Source: Palleronia caenipelagi
Lineage (GTDB): Bacteria > Pseudomonadota > Alphaproteobacteria > Rhodobacterales > Rhodobacteraceae
Direction: 5' to 3'
Length of the DNA stretch: 64,000 nt
Assembly: GCF_007004065.1 (NCBI RefSeq)
Contig: NZ_VFSV01000005.1
Span: forward strand, 103,210 to 167,209
The translations under genes and the position numbers were made by a program. The notes under the pieces were generated by a model that was given only the letters and a program-made list of their open reading frames with translations, did no database searches and was not told the origin of the DNA. Below, piece by piece: positions 44,815 to 54,291 of this stretch (the first letter of the stretch is position 1; each line of letters starts with the position of its first letter).

Positions 44815-47800
44815 CGCCCCAACTCCGCAAGGATCGAATTCCGACGTGTGTTCCACAGCCCCGCCGCATGCAGCTCCGCAAAGCGGTCCCGCATCGCCTG
44901 CAACGCCTCGGGATTGGCCTGTTCCATGAACGCCACCAGCTCGGCGTCGCCCAGCGTCGCGTCATGATAGGCGTCGAACAGATGTGGTCCCACGGCATCG
45001 GCCAACTGCGCAAAGGCCGCCATGTGTTCCAGCGTCGCCGCGATCTCCGCCGCGCCCCGGAACCCATGACGCCGCATCCCCGAGAGCCAACCTGGATTGG
45101 TCGCACGGGCATGGACAACGCGGGCTATTTCTTCGGGCAAGGACCGTGTCTGCGGACGGTCCGGGTCGGTATTGTCCAGATGCCAGAGCCTTGCCTGCCC
45201 GCCCGTCACCGACTGCGCCGCCGCGAACCCCGCCTCATGAGCCGCATAATCGGCGGCCAGCAAGAGGTCACTTTCGGCCAGATCCTGCGTGTGGACAAAA
45301 GCTTCGGCGTGGCGCACCCGGTCACGCAGACCTTCCATGTCGCGCACCGGCTCGGCGCCGTCATGGGCCCAGGCACTGGCCGCCAGCCAGGCCTCGCCCG
45401 CCGCCTGCCGCCCCGCCGCGCCATAGACCTCGGCGTCCAACCCGAGACCAAAGCTGCCCGGCGCTGGTCCAAACACCCGCGCCCCCGCTTTTGTCACGTA
45501 AGGGTTCCAGTCAGGCGCTTCGTCCCGATCCGCCAAGGCCCGGACCGCCTGCCCATGCAGACGGGAGAGCTGCGGGAAGGTGTCCCGGAACAGCCCTGAA
45601 ATCCGCAAGGTCACGTCAGCGCGCGGCCGCTCCAGCTCGGCGATGGGCAGAATTTCCACGCCCGACACCCGCTCGGAACCCGCATCCCAGACCGGACGCA
45701 CGCCCATCAGCGCCAGCGCCATGGCAAAATCCTCGCCCGCCGTGCGCATGGTGGATGAGCCCCAGAGATCGACGACCAGCGCCCGCGGCCAGTCGCCCTC
45801 GTCCTGCAAATGACGGCGCACCAGCTCCTCGGCCAGCCGCTCGCCCTGTGCATAGGCGGCCCGCGTCGGCACAGCCCGCGCGTCGATCGTGTAGAGGTTC
45901 CGCCCCGTCGGCAAAACATCACGCCGCCCGCGATATGGCGAACCCGAAGGCCCCGGCGCGACCCACCGGCCGTTCAGCGCATCCAGCAACCCCTGCCGCT
46001 CGGCCTCCCCCGCGCCGTCAAAGGCACTCTCCCGGCCCCAGACATGCAAACCGTCACCAAACTGGCCTTCCTTCACGTCGCAAACAAAGCGGTCGATCCG
46101 GGTGATCGCCTCAGCGCTGCACTCGACCCGATCAAGCCCCAGATCATCCTCAACCCCGAGCGCCTGCGCCTCGGCGCGAATGTCCTCTTGCAACCGATCC
46201 CGCCGCTTCGGATCGAGCCCGTCCGCGTTAGAAAACTCGTCGAGCAGCGCTTCCAGCCGCGCCAGTCGCTCAGGCGTGCCCGAGGGCTTCAGCGGCGGCG
46301 GCACATGGCCGAGCGTCACCGCCCCGATGCGACGTTTCGCCTGGGCCGCCTCACCCGGATCGTTGACGATAAACGGGTAGATGACGGGCAGCGCTCCGGT
46401 CAGTACCTCGGGCCAGCACTCTTCGGACAAAGCCACGGCCTTCCCCGGCAGCCATTCCAGCGTCCCATGTGCGCCGATATGGACCAGCGCATCGGCTTGT
46501 TCCTGCAGCCAGAGGTAAAACGCCACATATCCGTGGCGCGGGACGCGGGAGAGGTCGTGATAGTCGTCACTCTTGGCGTCCGGCCTGCCCCGCTCGGGCT
46601 GGAGCGCCACGAGCACCTTACCGACCCGGAAAGCCCGGAACGGAAACGCACCGCCCACGACATCGGGATCGTCATCCGGCGCGCCCCAAATCTCCGTCAG
46701 TTCGCGCCGAAGTTTCTCGGGAAGTCGCGCCAGCGCCGCGGTGTACTCGGATACCGGCCAACGGAGTTCGCCCCCGTCCAGACGCGCCGGAATCTCCCCG
46801 GCAACCTCCATTGAATACCCCTCAGCCTCCAGATCACTGAGGATCGCGTCGGCTGAGGCAACCGCGTCGAGGCCAACCGCATGCGCCATGTTCCAGCCCT
46901 TGCCCGGGTAGCTCGACAGGACCAGCGCCACACGCCGCTCCGCCGCCGGGGTCTGCCCCAGCGAAACCCAAGCTGCCACCCGATCGGCCACAGCATCAAT
47001 CCGATCCGCGCGAGGCGTGTGGACAGCGCGGGCGAATTGCAGCTGAGGGTCCCGCGCACCCGCCTCTTTAAATGATGCCACTCCCGTCAGGATCCGCCCG
47101 TCCATCTCGGGCAACACCACATGCATAGCAAGATCCGCAGGGGACAACCCGCGCTCAGCGCCTTGCCACGCCGCGCTGTCCGAGGTTGCCAACGCGACCT
47201 GAAACACCGGGACACCACCCGCGTCGAGCGGCGAGGTCCCCTCCGCCCCGCGCCCGGAGAAAGAAGTCGCGTTGACGATGGCGACAGGCTTCAGATGCGC
47301 CACTTGTCGCCTGAGCCACCCCGCCGCCTCGGGCGCCTTGAGGGACGGCGCGAACAGCCCTATCGCTGCAAAGCCCCGCGCCCGCAGCGCCTCGATCAGT
47401 GCAGCCACAGGCGCCAGATCGGCCGCCACAAGGAATGACCGGTAGAAGGTGACGAGCACCAGCCCCTTCGCCCGTCTGGAAATATCCACATCCGCGAGGC
47501 CGACCAGAGGGCAGCACACCCCGTCTTCGGGCGTCCACGCGCCAACGGGCGGCAGGGCCTTCTGCCCGCGCACGGGTCCGGCGTAGAGCCCCGATGCCAG
47601 CGCCATCTGGGCCAGCGCGGACTGCGCCGCGACAGAGCCGCCCTGATCGCAGAGATGTTGCAGGCGCCTGAGCGTCGAGACCGGCAGGGTCGAAACCGCA
47701 TCCAGCGCCGGGTCCGCCCGCCCGTCCGCAGGCAGAACCGCCAGCGCGATGCCCCTCTCGGCGGCCAGCGCCTGAACCTGCTGGATACCGTAGCTCCAGT

Positions 47801-48074
47801 AAGGCACGCCGCCGATGAGCCGGATCAGGATGCCCTTCGCGCCAGCAAGCGTCTGCTCCACATAGGTATCCACCGACAGCGGGTGGGTCAGTGCAGACAG
47901 GTTCGCAAGCCGCAGGGACGGCAAGCCGTCGCGCCCGCGTCGCCAGCCCTCCGCAAACGCCCCGAGATCGGAGTCGGAGAAGGACAGCACCACCAGATCC
48001 GCCGGGCTTTGCCCCAGATCACGCGGCGTGTCAGCCTCTTCCAGCCCGTGGCTTTCGCGGAAAACGACGTGCAT
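44811..48074 (-). CDS. cobN: Cobaltochelatase subunit CobN
   Basis: CobN is the large, porphyrin-binding subunit of the ATP-dependent aerobic cobaltochelatase, working with CobS and CobT chelatase subunits. The 1,087-residue protein starts MHVVFRESHGLEEADTPRDL. Family motifs include NATSFSGRG, VLSSYPGKGWNMAHAVGLD, VHIGAHGTLEWLPGKAVALS and GFYPFI-like YPFIVNDPGEAAQAKRR, and the C-terminal LWGSSTMRTAGEDFAMALAL. ATG 48074 follows the cobW stop by 1 nt. The small chelatase subunits CobS and CobT (AAA+ and MIDAS) are not in the window; the cobS and cobT named below are different enzymes. Confidence 0.95.
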   Translation of the reverse strand: MHVVFRESHGLEEADTPRDLGQSPADLVVLSFSDSDLGAFAEGWRRGRDGLPSLRLANLSALTHPLSVDTYVEQTLAGAKGILIRLIGGVPYWSYGIQQVQALAAERGIALAVLPADGRADPALDAVSTLPVSTLRRLQHLCDQGGSVAAQSALAQMALASGLYAGPVRGQKALPPVGAWTPEDGVCCPLVGLADVDISRRAKGLVLVTFYRSFLVAADLAPVAALIEALRARGFAAIGLFAPSLKAPEAAGWLRRQVAHLKPVAIVNATSFSGRGAEGTSPLDAGGVPVFQVALATSDSAAWQGAERGLSPADLAMHVVLPEMDGRILTGVASFKEAGARDPQLQFARAVHTPRADRIDAVADRVAAWVSLGQTPAAERRVALVLSSYPGKGWNMAHAVGLDAVASADAILSDLEAEGYSMEVAGEIPARLDGGELRWPVSEYTAALARLPEKLRRELTEIWGAPDDDPDVVGGAFPFRAFRVGKVLVALQPERGRPDAKSDDYHDLSRVPRHGYVAFYLWLQEQADALVHIGAHGTLEWLPGKAVALSEECWPEVLTGALPVIYPFIVNDPGEAAQAKRRIGAVTLGHVPPPLKPSGTPERLARLEALLDEFSNADGLDPKRRDRLQEDIRAEAQALGVEDDLGLDRVECSAEAITRIDRFVCDVKEGQFGDGLHVWGRESAFDGAGEAERQGLLDALNGRWVAPGPSGSPYRGRRDVLPTGRNLYTIDARAVPTRAAYAQGERLAEELVRRHLQDEGDWPRALVVDLWGSSTMRTAGEDFAMALALMGVRPVWDAGSERVSGVEILPIAELERPRADVTLRISGLFRDTFPQLSRLHGQAVRALADRDEAPDWNPYVTKAGARVFGPAPGSFGLGLDAEVYGAAGRQAAGEAWLAASAWAHDGAEPVRDMEGLRDRVRHAEAFVHTQDLAESDLLLAADYAAHEAGFAAAQSVTGGQARLWHLDNTDPDRPQTRSLPEEIARVVHARATNPGWLSGMRRHGFRGAAEIAATLEHMAAFAQLADAVGPHLFDAYHDATLGDAELVAFMEQANPEALQAMRDRFAELHAAGLWNTRRNSILAELGR

Positions 48075-48075
48075 C

Positions 48076-49131
48076 TTACTCGGCGACCTCCTGCACCGCG
48101 CCCAGAGCGGTGTGGATGCGGGCGGTGTCGATATCGTCATGCTCGGCGATCACGACGACGCGGCCCTGACGGGACTCACCCGGTCCCCACGGGCGGTCAT
48201 ACTGATGCCGCACCCGCGCGCCCACCGCCTGCACGAGGAGCCGCATGGGCTTGCCCGCCACAGCGGCGTAGCCTTTGACCCGCAGGATATTCTGGCTCTT
48301 CGCCATCTCCTCAATCCGGCGCACCAGAGCTTCGGGGCTGTCCAACTCCGGCAGATCCACGACGATGCTCTCAAAATCTTCATGATCGTGATCATGGGGG
48401 TCGTCATGGTGCGACGGGCGCGCGTCAATATCGTCCTCGGCGGCGGCCTCCAGCCCGAGGATCACACGGGGATCGACCGCGCCCTCGGCCACCTCAACCA
48501 CTGGCAGCGGGCGGGGGGCCTCGGCGGCGATGATCTCGCGCGCCTTCGTCACGCCCTCGGGACCGGCCAGATCGGGCTTGGTCAGCAGGATGATGTCGGC
48601 GCAGGAGATCTGGTCCTCGAAAACCTCCGACAGCGGCGTCTCATGGTCGAGGCTGTCATCGGCGGCGCGCTGGGCGTCCACCCGCGCCACGTCCGGCGCG
48701 AACCGTCCCGCCGCCACGGCCTCGGCATCGGCAAGCGCGATAACCCCGTCCACAGTGATCTTCGAACGGATATCGGGCCAGTCAAACGCCTTGAGCAGGG
48801 GCTTGGGCAGGGCCAGACCAGAGGTCTCGATCAGGATGTGATCGGGGCGCGGGTCCAGCGCCATCAGCGCCTCGATGGTCGGGATGAAATCGTCGGCCAC
48901 GGTGCAGCAGATGCAGCCATTGGCCAGCTCCATGATGTTCTCGGCGGGGCAGTCGGGGATGGCGCAGCTCTTCAGGATCTCGCCATCCACCCCCACATCG
49001 CCGAACTCATTGACCACCACCGCCAGCCGCCGCCCGCCGGGGTTCTGCATCAGATGCCGGATCAGCGTCGTCTTGCCCGAGCCGAGAAAGCCGGTGATCA
49101 CGGTGACGGGCAGTTTGGTCAGGGTCTTCAT
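48076..49131 (-). CDS. cobW: CobW, G3E-family GTPase (cobalt chaperone)
   Basis: A 351-residue COG0523 GTPase that likely delivers Co(II) to the chelatase. The P-loop reads VTVITGFLGSGKTTLIRHL. The metal-binding motif is ELANGCICCTVADDF (CxCC), and the GTP specificity region is LLTKPDLAG. A histidine-rich loop follows (SHHDDPHDHDHEDF), then the CobW C-terminal domain. ATG 49131 overlaps the DUF1636 stop by 4 nt and gives MKTLTKLPVTVITG. Confidence 0.95.
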   Translation of the reverse strand: MKTLTKLPVTVITGFLGSGKTTLIRHLMQNPGGRRLAVVVNEFGDVGVDGEILKSCAIPDCPAENIMELANGCICCTVADDFIPTIEALMALDPRPDHILIETSGLALPKPLLKAFDWPDIRSKITVDGVIALADAEAVAAGRFAPDVARVDAQRAADDSLDHETPLSEVFEDQISCADIILLTKPDLAGPEGVTKAREIIAAEAPRPLPVVEVAEGAVDPRVILGLEAAAEDDIDARPSHHDDPHDHDHEDFESIVVDLPELDSPEALVRRIEEMAKSQNILRVKGYAAVAGKPMRLLVQAVGARVRHQYDRPWGPGESRQGRVVVIAEHDDIDTARIHTALGAVQEVAE

Positions 49132-49517
49132 TCGGCGGCCTCCTTGGGCGCTGTCGCTGTTGCTGTCGTCAAAGGGGGGATGCGCGCGATGCAGTTGCGC
49201 TTGAAATGTTCGGGACGGCTGCGCCAAGGCACCAGCCCGTCCGGGGTTCCGGCGTAGAGCGTGGCGCCTTCGGCCACGAGCGCCGCGTCGTCCTCGGTGA
49301 AGTTGCCGTAGACAAAGGTCCAGCGCCCCTCACCACGAAACGCCACCGAGCAGCCGTGATCACAGTTGGACATGCACTCCACCGGGATGACCCGCAGACC
49401 TTCGGGCCGGGCATCCATCAGCCGGTCCGCGAGCAGCTCACCGGGGCGCTGGCCATCATCAGGTATCTCCCGTCCGGCGCGGCACTTCACGCAGACAAGC
49501 AATTCGGCCTCGGCCAT
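49128..49517 (-). CDS. DUF1636 protein, thioredoxin-like ferredoxin candidate
   Basis: A 129-residue protein, the first gene after the B12 riboswitch. The cysteine pattern LLVCVKCRAG near the N-terminus and VECMSNCDHGCSVAF near residue 50 resembles thioredoxin-fold [2Fe-2S] ferredoxins, although metal binding rather than a cluster is possible. FVYGNFTEDDAALVAEGATLYAGTPDG follows. ATG 49517 is chosen because AAAGGAG lies 5 nt upstream; the longer frame runs into the riboswitch. DUF1636 genes recur with cobW and cobN, so a role in cobalt supply or redox support is inferred from context. Confidence 0.8.
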   Translation of the reverse strand: MAEAELLVCVKCRAGREIPDDGQRPGELLADRLMDARPEGLRVIPVECMSNCDHGCSVAFRGEGRWTFVYGNFTEDDAALVAEGATLYAGTPDGLVPWRSRPEHFKRNCIARIPPLTTATATAPKEAAE

Positions 49518-49600
49518 GGCGCTCCTTTTCCCGGGGGGCGTCAGACGTCCGGCGCGATGCGGACCCCCGACACCGGCACACCCCGTCCGTTCGTCGTTCC

Positions 49601-49785
49601 CGCGCTGGCAGGTCTCCCGGCTTGCGGATTTGGGCCTGGGCCCTCGGCCCCTCGCCTTCCCGGCACGATGCCAGTGGCTGTGAGAGACCTCTCCGGTCAC
49701 GGTCGCGGGGGCGGCCGGGCTCACATTGCGTGGCCCTGTTCCCTTTTCACCCGTTGCAACGGGCACCAGTACGCTCTTGGCATGG
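49601..49785 (-). promoter_or_regulatory. Cobalamin (AdoCbl) riboswitch
   Basis: Read on the minus strand, the leader shows the conserved B12 elements in order: TGGTGCCCGTTGCAACGGGT near 49768, GAAAAGGGAAC, AATGTGAGCCCGGCCGCCCC with CGCGACCGTGACC, and the terminal GCCGGGAGACCTGCCAGCG near 49603 (P1/P10 side). It ends about 85 nt before the DUF1636 start and should repress the seven-gene row DUF1636-cobW-cobN-cobG-cobH-cobI-cobJ when cobalamin is plentiful. Confidence 0.93.
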
Positions 49786-50040
49786 CGTCAACGACGCCCC
49801 CAAGTCAAGCCGTCAGCGCCTGAATAACGCGCCGTCAAACCGCCGCGGCTCCGACCGGCAAAGCCGGTATCAAAAGCTGGCACATCTCAGACCTGTTCTT
49901 CACCTCAGCGAAATCCCGCCTGCATGGGGGAGCCCAGAAGTTGCTCATCGGGCTTTCTCGTCGTTTGTTGAAACCCGACGGGGGCTACAAGCATGAGGGA
50001 TTGACCGTCAGCGTCCGACCTCACCGCGCCCCCGTGCAGC

Positions 50041-50061
50041 GTCTGTCGATTTCCGACAGAC
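50041..50061 (+). promoter_or_regulatory. Stem-loop upstream of aqpZ
   Basis: A perfect 8-bp stem, GTCTGTCG (50041-50048) with CGACAGAC (50054-50061), and a 5-nt loop. It lies 13 nt before the GGAG ribosome binding site of aqpZ. The rest of the 300-nt region back to the riboswitch shows nothing clear. Confidence 0.5.
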
Positions 50062-50086
50062 CTGAATAAGCATTGGAGCAATGAGT

Positions 50087-50770
50087 ATGACTAGAGAGTT
50101 TGCTGAGTTTATCGGAACCTTCACATTGGTCTTTCTAGGATGCGGGTCAGCGGTGATCGCCGGAACCCATATTGGCTACACCGGCGTGAGCTTTACGTTC
50201 GGCCTGTCGCTGATCGGCATGGCCTACGGGATCGGGGCTGTCTCGGGCTGCCACATCAATCCCGCCGTATCGCTGGGCGCTGTTGTCGCCGGTCGCATGG
50301 AAATGTCGCTGGCCATTCGGTACATGATCGCACAGGTGGCCGGTGCACTCGCTGCGGCGCTGGTGCTGCTGATGATTGCCAACGGCAAGGCGGATTACAG
50401 CGTGGCGACAAACGGGCTTGGCCAGAATGGCTGGGGGGCCGGGTATCTGGGCGAATATGGTGTGGTTTCCGCCTTCATCTTTGAAGCCGTCGCAACCTTC
50501 CTCTTCGTCCTCGTCATACTCGGCGCGACCTCCGCCGCCGCACCGGCGGCGATGGCAGGGTTGGTCATCGGCCTGACGCTGATCGCGATTCATCTGGTTG
50601 GCATCGACGTGACCGGCGTCTCGGTCAATCCCGCGCGTTCCATTGGACCAGCACTCTTTGCGGGCGGCCACGCGATTGGGCAGCTTTGGTTGTTCATTCT
50701 GGCGCCGATCATTGGGGCCGTTGGAGCGGGAATGGTCTGCAAGACCGGACTGCTTGATCCCAAGGCATAA
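50087..50770 (+). CDS. aqpZ: Aquaporin Z
   Basis: A 227-residue water channel with six helices and both NPA boxes: SGCHINPAVSLGAVVAGRM and VSVNPARSIGPALFAGG. The selectivity-filter His is expected in IAIHLVGIDVTGVSVNPA, and the filter Arg follows the second NPA, as in AqpZ rather than a glycerol facilitator. GGAG at 50075-50078 favours ATG 50087; ATG 50081 in the same frame is too close to it. It lies between the riboswitch leader and cobO and appears unrelated to B12. Confidence 0.93.
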   Translation: MTREFAEFIGTFTLVFLGCGSAVIAGTHIGYTGVSFTFGLSLIGMAYGIGAVSGCHINPAVSLGAVVAGRMEMSLAIRYMIAQVAGALAAALVLLMIANGKADYSVATNGLGQNGWGAGYLGEYGVVSAFIFEAVATFLFVLVILGATSAAAPAAMAGLVIGLTLIAIHLVGIDVTGVSVNPARSIGPALFAGGHAIGQLWLFILAPIIGAVGAGMVCKTGLLDPKA

Positions 50771-50862
50771 CGCCCCCCATAAGGGTGCCAAAGTGCGAGG
50801 GCGGTCCATGCCGTCCCCGCCTGCAGTCGAACGCCACAGTATTTCAAGGAAAGCCCCGGTCC

Positions 50863-51471
50863 ATGGACGAACTCACCCAACGGCACAATGAAAAGATGAA
50901 GCGGATCAAGGCCGCCCGGGACGAGATGATGAAGACCAAGACCGAAGAAAAAGGTCTGATCATGGTCCATACCGGCAAGGGCAAAGGCAAAAGCTCGGCA
51001 GGCTTCGGCATGATCATGCGCTGCATCGCCTGGGGAATGCCCTGCGCGGTCGTGCAATTCGTCAAGGGCAACTGGGAGACCGGGGAAAAGAAGCTGCTGC
51101 GCGAGAAGTTCACTGAAAAATGCCGGTTTTTCGTCTCGGGCGAGGGCTTTACCTGGGAGACGCAGGACCGGGAGCGTGATGTGGCGGCGGCGAGAAACGG
51201 CTGGGAGATCGCCAAACAGCAGATCCTCGACCCCGAAATCCAGCTCGTGTTGCTCGACGAGATCAACATCGCGCTTCGGTATGATTACCTCGATATCGAC
51301 GAGGTGGTGGACTTCCTGCTGACGCAAAAGCCGCACATGACCCATGTCTGCCTCACCGGCCGCAACGCCAAGCCTGAGTTGATCGAAGCCGCCGACTTGG
51401 TCACCGAGTTCGAGCTGGTCAAGCACCCATTCCGCGACGGGGTGAAAGCCCAGCGGGGCGTGGAGTTTTGA
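50863..51471 (+). CDS. cobO: Cob(I)yrinic acid a,c-diamide adenosyltransferase
   Basis: CobO transfers the adenosyl group of ATP to cobalt of the corrinoid. The 202-residue protein carries the modified P-loop IMVHTGKGKGKSSAGFGMIM, with VVQFVKGNWETGE, QLVLLDEINIALRYDYLD and HVCLTGRNAKPELIEAADLV, all BtuR/CobO signatures. ATG 50863 is the first start after the aqpZ end that retains the basic N-terminus MDELTQRHNEKMKRIKAARD; AAGGA lies about 12 nt upstream. Confidence 0.95.
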   Translation: MDELTQRHNEKMKRIKAARDEMMKTKTEEKGLIMVHTGKGKGKSSAGFGMIMRCIAWGMPCAVVQFVKGNWETGEKKLLREKFTEKCRFFVSGEGFTWETQDRERDVAAARNGWEIAKQQILDPEIQLVLLDEINIALRYDYLDIDEVVDFLLTQKPHMTHVCLTGRNAKPELIEAADLVTEFELVKHPFRDGVKAQRGVEF

Positions 51472-51477
51472 CTAAGG

Positions 51478-52014
51478 ATGGTCGAAAATCATGAACTGGC
51501 AAAGCGAATTTACGACTCTGCCCTGTGCTATATTTCCGGAGGACAACTTCTTGATTCTCGCGTTGGAGATTATGGCAAGGCATCAGTTATGCTCTCCATA
51601 TTTGGATTTGAGCTGTTGCTGAAATGCGTTTACGTCCTCGAATATAATGATCTCTCCAAAGATGGTCACAACTACTGGAAGATTTGGAATAGCTTGCCAG
51701 AATCAGCTCGCAAGACCTTAAAGTCGAATGCAAAATCTAGATTCGGATCATACGCCGATTACTCTGATATGGCAAAAGTTCTGAATGATCTTGAAGATGC
51801 ATTTACAAGGTCAAGATACAGCTACGAACTCGATAAGACAAAAACGAACGTGGAGATTAATGAACGCGCTCGCGCATGGATTGAAAGGGGAGCACCAGCT
51901 GACGACGCCAAGTTTCGATTTCGGCCGAATGAAAGAATGGGCTTGGTCTATGCACTAGCCAGATACATTCAGGAGCGCTTGGGTTTGGAAGAGATCGACG
52001 TGTTGACGCTATGA
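51478..52014 (+). CDS. Hypothetical protein, possibly HEPN-like
   Basis: A 178-residue gene that is clearly more AT-rich than its neighbours. It has no signal peptide or membrane helix. The segment [20 protein letters not shown] followed by [13 protein letters not shown] resembles HEPN-type proteins, where an E-LLLK helix precedes a GH-x-L helix. The catalytic RNase motif RxxxxxH of active HEPN toxins is not visible, so this is a weak fold guess. It begins 6 nt after cobO, and its stop overlaps the cobQ ATG (ATGA), so it has become part of the cob transcription unit. Horizontal acquisition is likely. Confidence 0.6.
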   Translation: MVENHELAKRIYDSALCYISGGQLLDSRVGDYGKASVMLSIFGFELLLKCVYVLEYNDLSKDGHNYWKIWNSLPESARKTLKSNAKSRFGSYADYSDMAKVLNDLEDAFTRSRYSYELDKTKTNVEINERARAWIERGAPADDAKFRFRPNERMGLVYALARYIQERLGLEEIDVLTL

Positions 52015-53462
52015 CCCGCGCCCTCATGATTCAGGGCACCGGCTCCAATGTGGGCAAGTCCATGCTGGTCGCAGGGCTCATCCGGGCTGCGCGGGCGCGA
52101 GGGTTGTCGGTGGCGCCGTTCAAGCCGCAGAACATGTCCAACAACGCCGCCGTGACCTCGGACGGGGGCGAGGTCGGGCGGGCACAGGCGCTTCAGGCGC
52201 GGGCGGCGGGGCTGGCGCCGCATACGGATATGAACCCGGTACTGCTGAAACCCGAGACAGATACCGGTGCCCAGATCATCGTACAGGGTCGGCGCTGGCG
52301 CTCGGCCCGTGCCCGCGAGTACAGCGCGCTGAAACCGCAGCTTCTGGAAAAGGTACTGGAGAGCTTCAACCGCCTGACATCACAGCACGATCTGGTGATC
52401 GTCGAGGGCGCAGGCAGCCCCGCAGAAGTGAACCTGCGTAAAGGCGACATCGCGAATATGGGCTTTGCCCGCGCCGCCGGGGTTCCCGTGGTGCTGGCCG
52501 GGGATATCGACCGCGGCGGTGTGATCGCTCAGATTGTCGGCACGCAGGCGGTCATGGCCCCGAAAGATGCCGCGCTGGTCCAAGGCTTCCTCATCAACAA
52601 GTTCCGGGGTGACCCGTCGCTGTTCGATGACGGCTACCGGCTGATCGAAGAGTGCACGGGCTGGCGCGGCTTTGGCGTCTGTCCGTGGTTCCCCGAGGCC
52701 TGGCGTCTGCCCGCCGAGGATGCGCTCGACATCCACACGACCTCTGCGCGTGGGGGCCTGCACGTGGTCTGCCTGCGCCTGTCCCGGATTGCGAATTTCG
52801 ACGATCTGGACCCGCTGGCGCAGGAGCCCGGCGTGCGCCTGACCATGCTCGGCCCCGGCAAAGCCCTGCCCGGTGACGCCGATCTGGTAATACTCCCCGG
52901 CAGCAAATCCACCCGGGGTGATCTGGCGTACCTCCGGGCGCAGGGCTGGGATGTGGATCTCGCCGCCCATGTCCGACGCGGCGGGCGGGTGCTGGGCATT
53001 TGTGGCGGATATCAGATGCTTGGGACGGTCATTGCAGATCCTGACGGGATCGAAGGTGAGCCGGGTGAGAGCCCCGGCCTGGGGCTTCTGGACGTCACCA
53101 CCGTGATGTCCGGCGACAAGCGCCTGACCGAAGTCACCGCCACCCATGCCGCCACCGGGACGCCTTTCGGCGGCTATGAGATCCATATGGGCCGCACCAC
53201 CGGCCCCGATTGCGCGCGGCCCTTCGCACATGTAGCGGACCAACCCGAGGGCGCCACCAGTCCCGACGGTCGAATTGCAGGCAGCTATCTGCACGGCATG
53301 TTCAGCTGGGATGCGTTCCGGCGGACGTTTCTCGGGGATGCTGGCTCGGACCTCAGCTATGAGGCAGGAGTGGACCGAGCGCTGGACGCACTCGCCGATC
53401 ACATGGAAACCCATCTGGATGTGGACGGGTTGCTGGGTATCGCTCGGCGGCACAACACCTGA
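52011..53462 (+). CDS. cobQ: Cobyric acid synthase
   Basis: CobQ amidates carboxylates b, d, e and g of adenosylcobyrinic acid a,c-diamide. The 483-residue protein starts [20 protein letters not shown] (ATP site), with [20 protein letters not shown] and the glutaminase half [20 protein letters not shown], including the nucleophilic Cys. The catalytic His lies in [14 protein letters not shown]. The start ATG 52011 overlaps the preceding hypothetical gene by 4 nt. IS remnants begin about 125 nt downstream. Confidence 0.96.
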   Translation: MTRALMIQGTGSNVGKSMLVAGLIRAARARGLSVAPFKPQNMSNNAAVTSDGGEVGRAQALQARAAGLAPHTDMNPVLLKPETDTGAQIIVQGRRWRSARAREYSALKPQLLEKVLESFNRLTSQHDLVIVEGAGSPAEVNLRKGDIANMGFARAAGVPVVLAGDIDRGGVIAQIVGTQAVMAPKDAALVQGFLINKFRGDPSLFDDGYRLIEECTGWRGFGVCPWFPEAWRLPAEDALDIHTTSARGGLHVVCLRLSRIANFDDLDPLAQEPGVRLTMLGPGKALPGDADLVILPGSKSTRGDLAYLRAQGWDVDLAAHVRRGGRVLGICGGYQMLGTVIADPDGIEGEPGESPGLGLLDVTTVMSGDKRLTEVTATHAATGTPFGGYEIHMGRTTGPDCARPFAHVADQPEGATSPDGRIAGSYLHGMFSWDAFRRTFLGDAGSDLSYEAGVDRALDALADHMETHLDVDGLLGIARRHNT

Positions 53463-53498
53463 CCCTTCTGTATCTCCGCTTTGCTATTCTAGGCCCAT

Positions 53499-53524
53499 CA
53501 GCAACCTTGGCCGAGGTCGCTGAC
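53499..53524 (+). terminator. Weak hairpin after cobQ
   Basis: TCAGC-A-ACCT pairs with AGGT-C-GCTGA, a 9-bp stem with one mismatch and a 6-nt loop, starting 37 nt after the cobQ stop. There is no T tract, so terminator activity is uncertain. Confidence 0.3.
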
Positions 53525-53586
53525 GGGGTGGTGCGCGACGTCTGACGCTTGTGGCATGACCAACTTCACGAGCTTGTCGGCACTAC

Positions 53587-54228
53587 TGAACTTCGTCCCG
53601 TTTTCAGGACATTCTGAATGTTGCCTCTACGCTGCGATTTTCCAACTCATTTCTGTGAACGCCTTTGCCGGTGTCTGGTAGCCGATGGCTGAATGGCGGC
53701 GCGGGCGGTTGTAGAAGACCTTGATGTAATCGAAGATAGCGGCCCTGGCGTGTGCCCTTGTTGCGAAGCGCTGGCGGTGGACCAGTTCCTTTTTGAGCGA
53801 AGAAAAGAAGCTCTCCATTGGCGCGTTATCAAGGCACTCCCCCTTTCGGCTCATGGATTGCGTCAGCTTCGCGCGGTGGATGATTTTGCGATAGTCCCCA
53901 CTGGCATATTGCACGCCGCGGTCCGAATGCGGGCTCAGCCCCGGGACCGGGCCGCGCCGATCCAGAGCTATTCGGAGCGCGTCGCAGCAGAGCTTCACCA
54001 GCAAATGATCGGCCATCGCCCATCCGACAAATTCGCGCGTGGCCATGTCTTTGACGGCCGCCAGGTAGAGCCAGCCCTCGTCGGTATCCACGTAGGTGAT
54101 ATCAGCGAGCCAGACGGTGTTCGGGATGTTGCAATGAAACGCCCGCCGCAGAAGGTTTGGAGATGGGGTCAGCTTGTGATTGCTGTTCGTGGTGATGGGC
54201 TTGCGAGGCGCGCGCGGACGGGCTGATA
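53587..54228 (-). mobile_element. IS3-family remnant A, 5' part missing
   Basis: The 3' half of an IS3-family element. Its outer end, TGAACTTCGTCCCGTTTT at 53587, matches the inverted-repeat side of the neighbouring copy at roughly 70 percent by eye. It contains the C-terminal part of orfB. The element stops where remnant B begins, so its orfA and the N-terminal half of orfB are lost. Confidence 0.75.
53627..54228 (-). pseudogene. IS3 transposase orfB fragment (C-terminal)
   Basis: About 200 codons of the integrase-core part of an IS3 orfB. The DDE residues survive: LADITYVDTDEGW, LSPHSDRGVQYASGDY and LDNAPMESFFSSLKKEL. The N-terminal HTH half is absent because the element ends at the junction with copy B, so no complete transposase can be made. 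It reads opposite to copy B. Confidence 0.8.
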
Positions 54229-54291
54229 TGATCTTCGTGCCTGTCACCGGACAGCGGGGTACTTTACCCCTGTCGATGAGAGGAGCACGAC

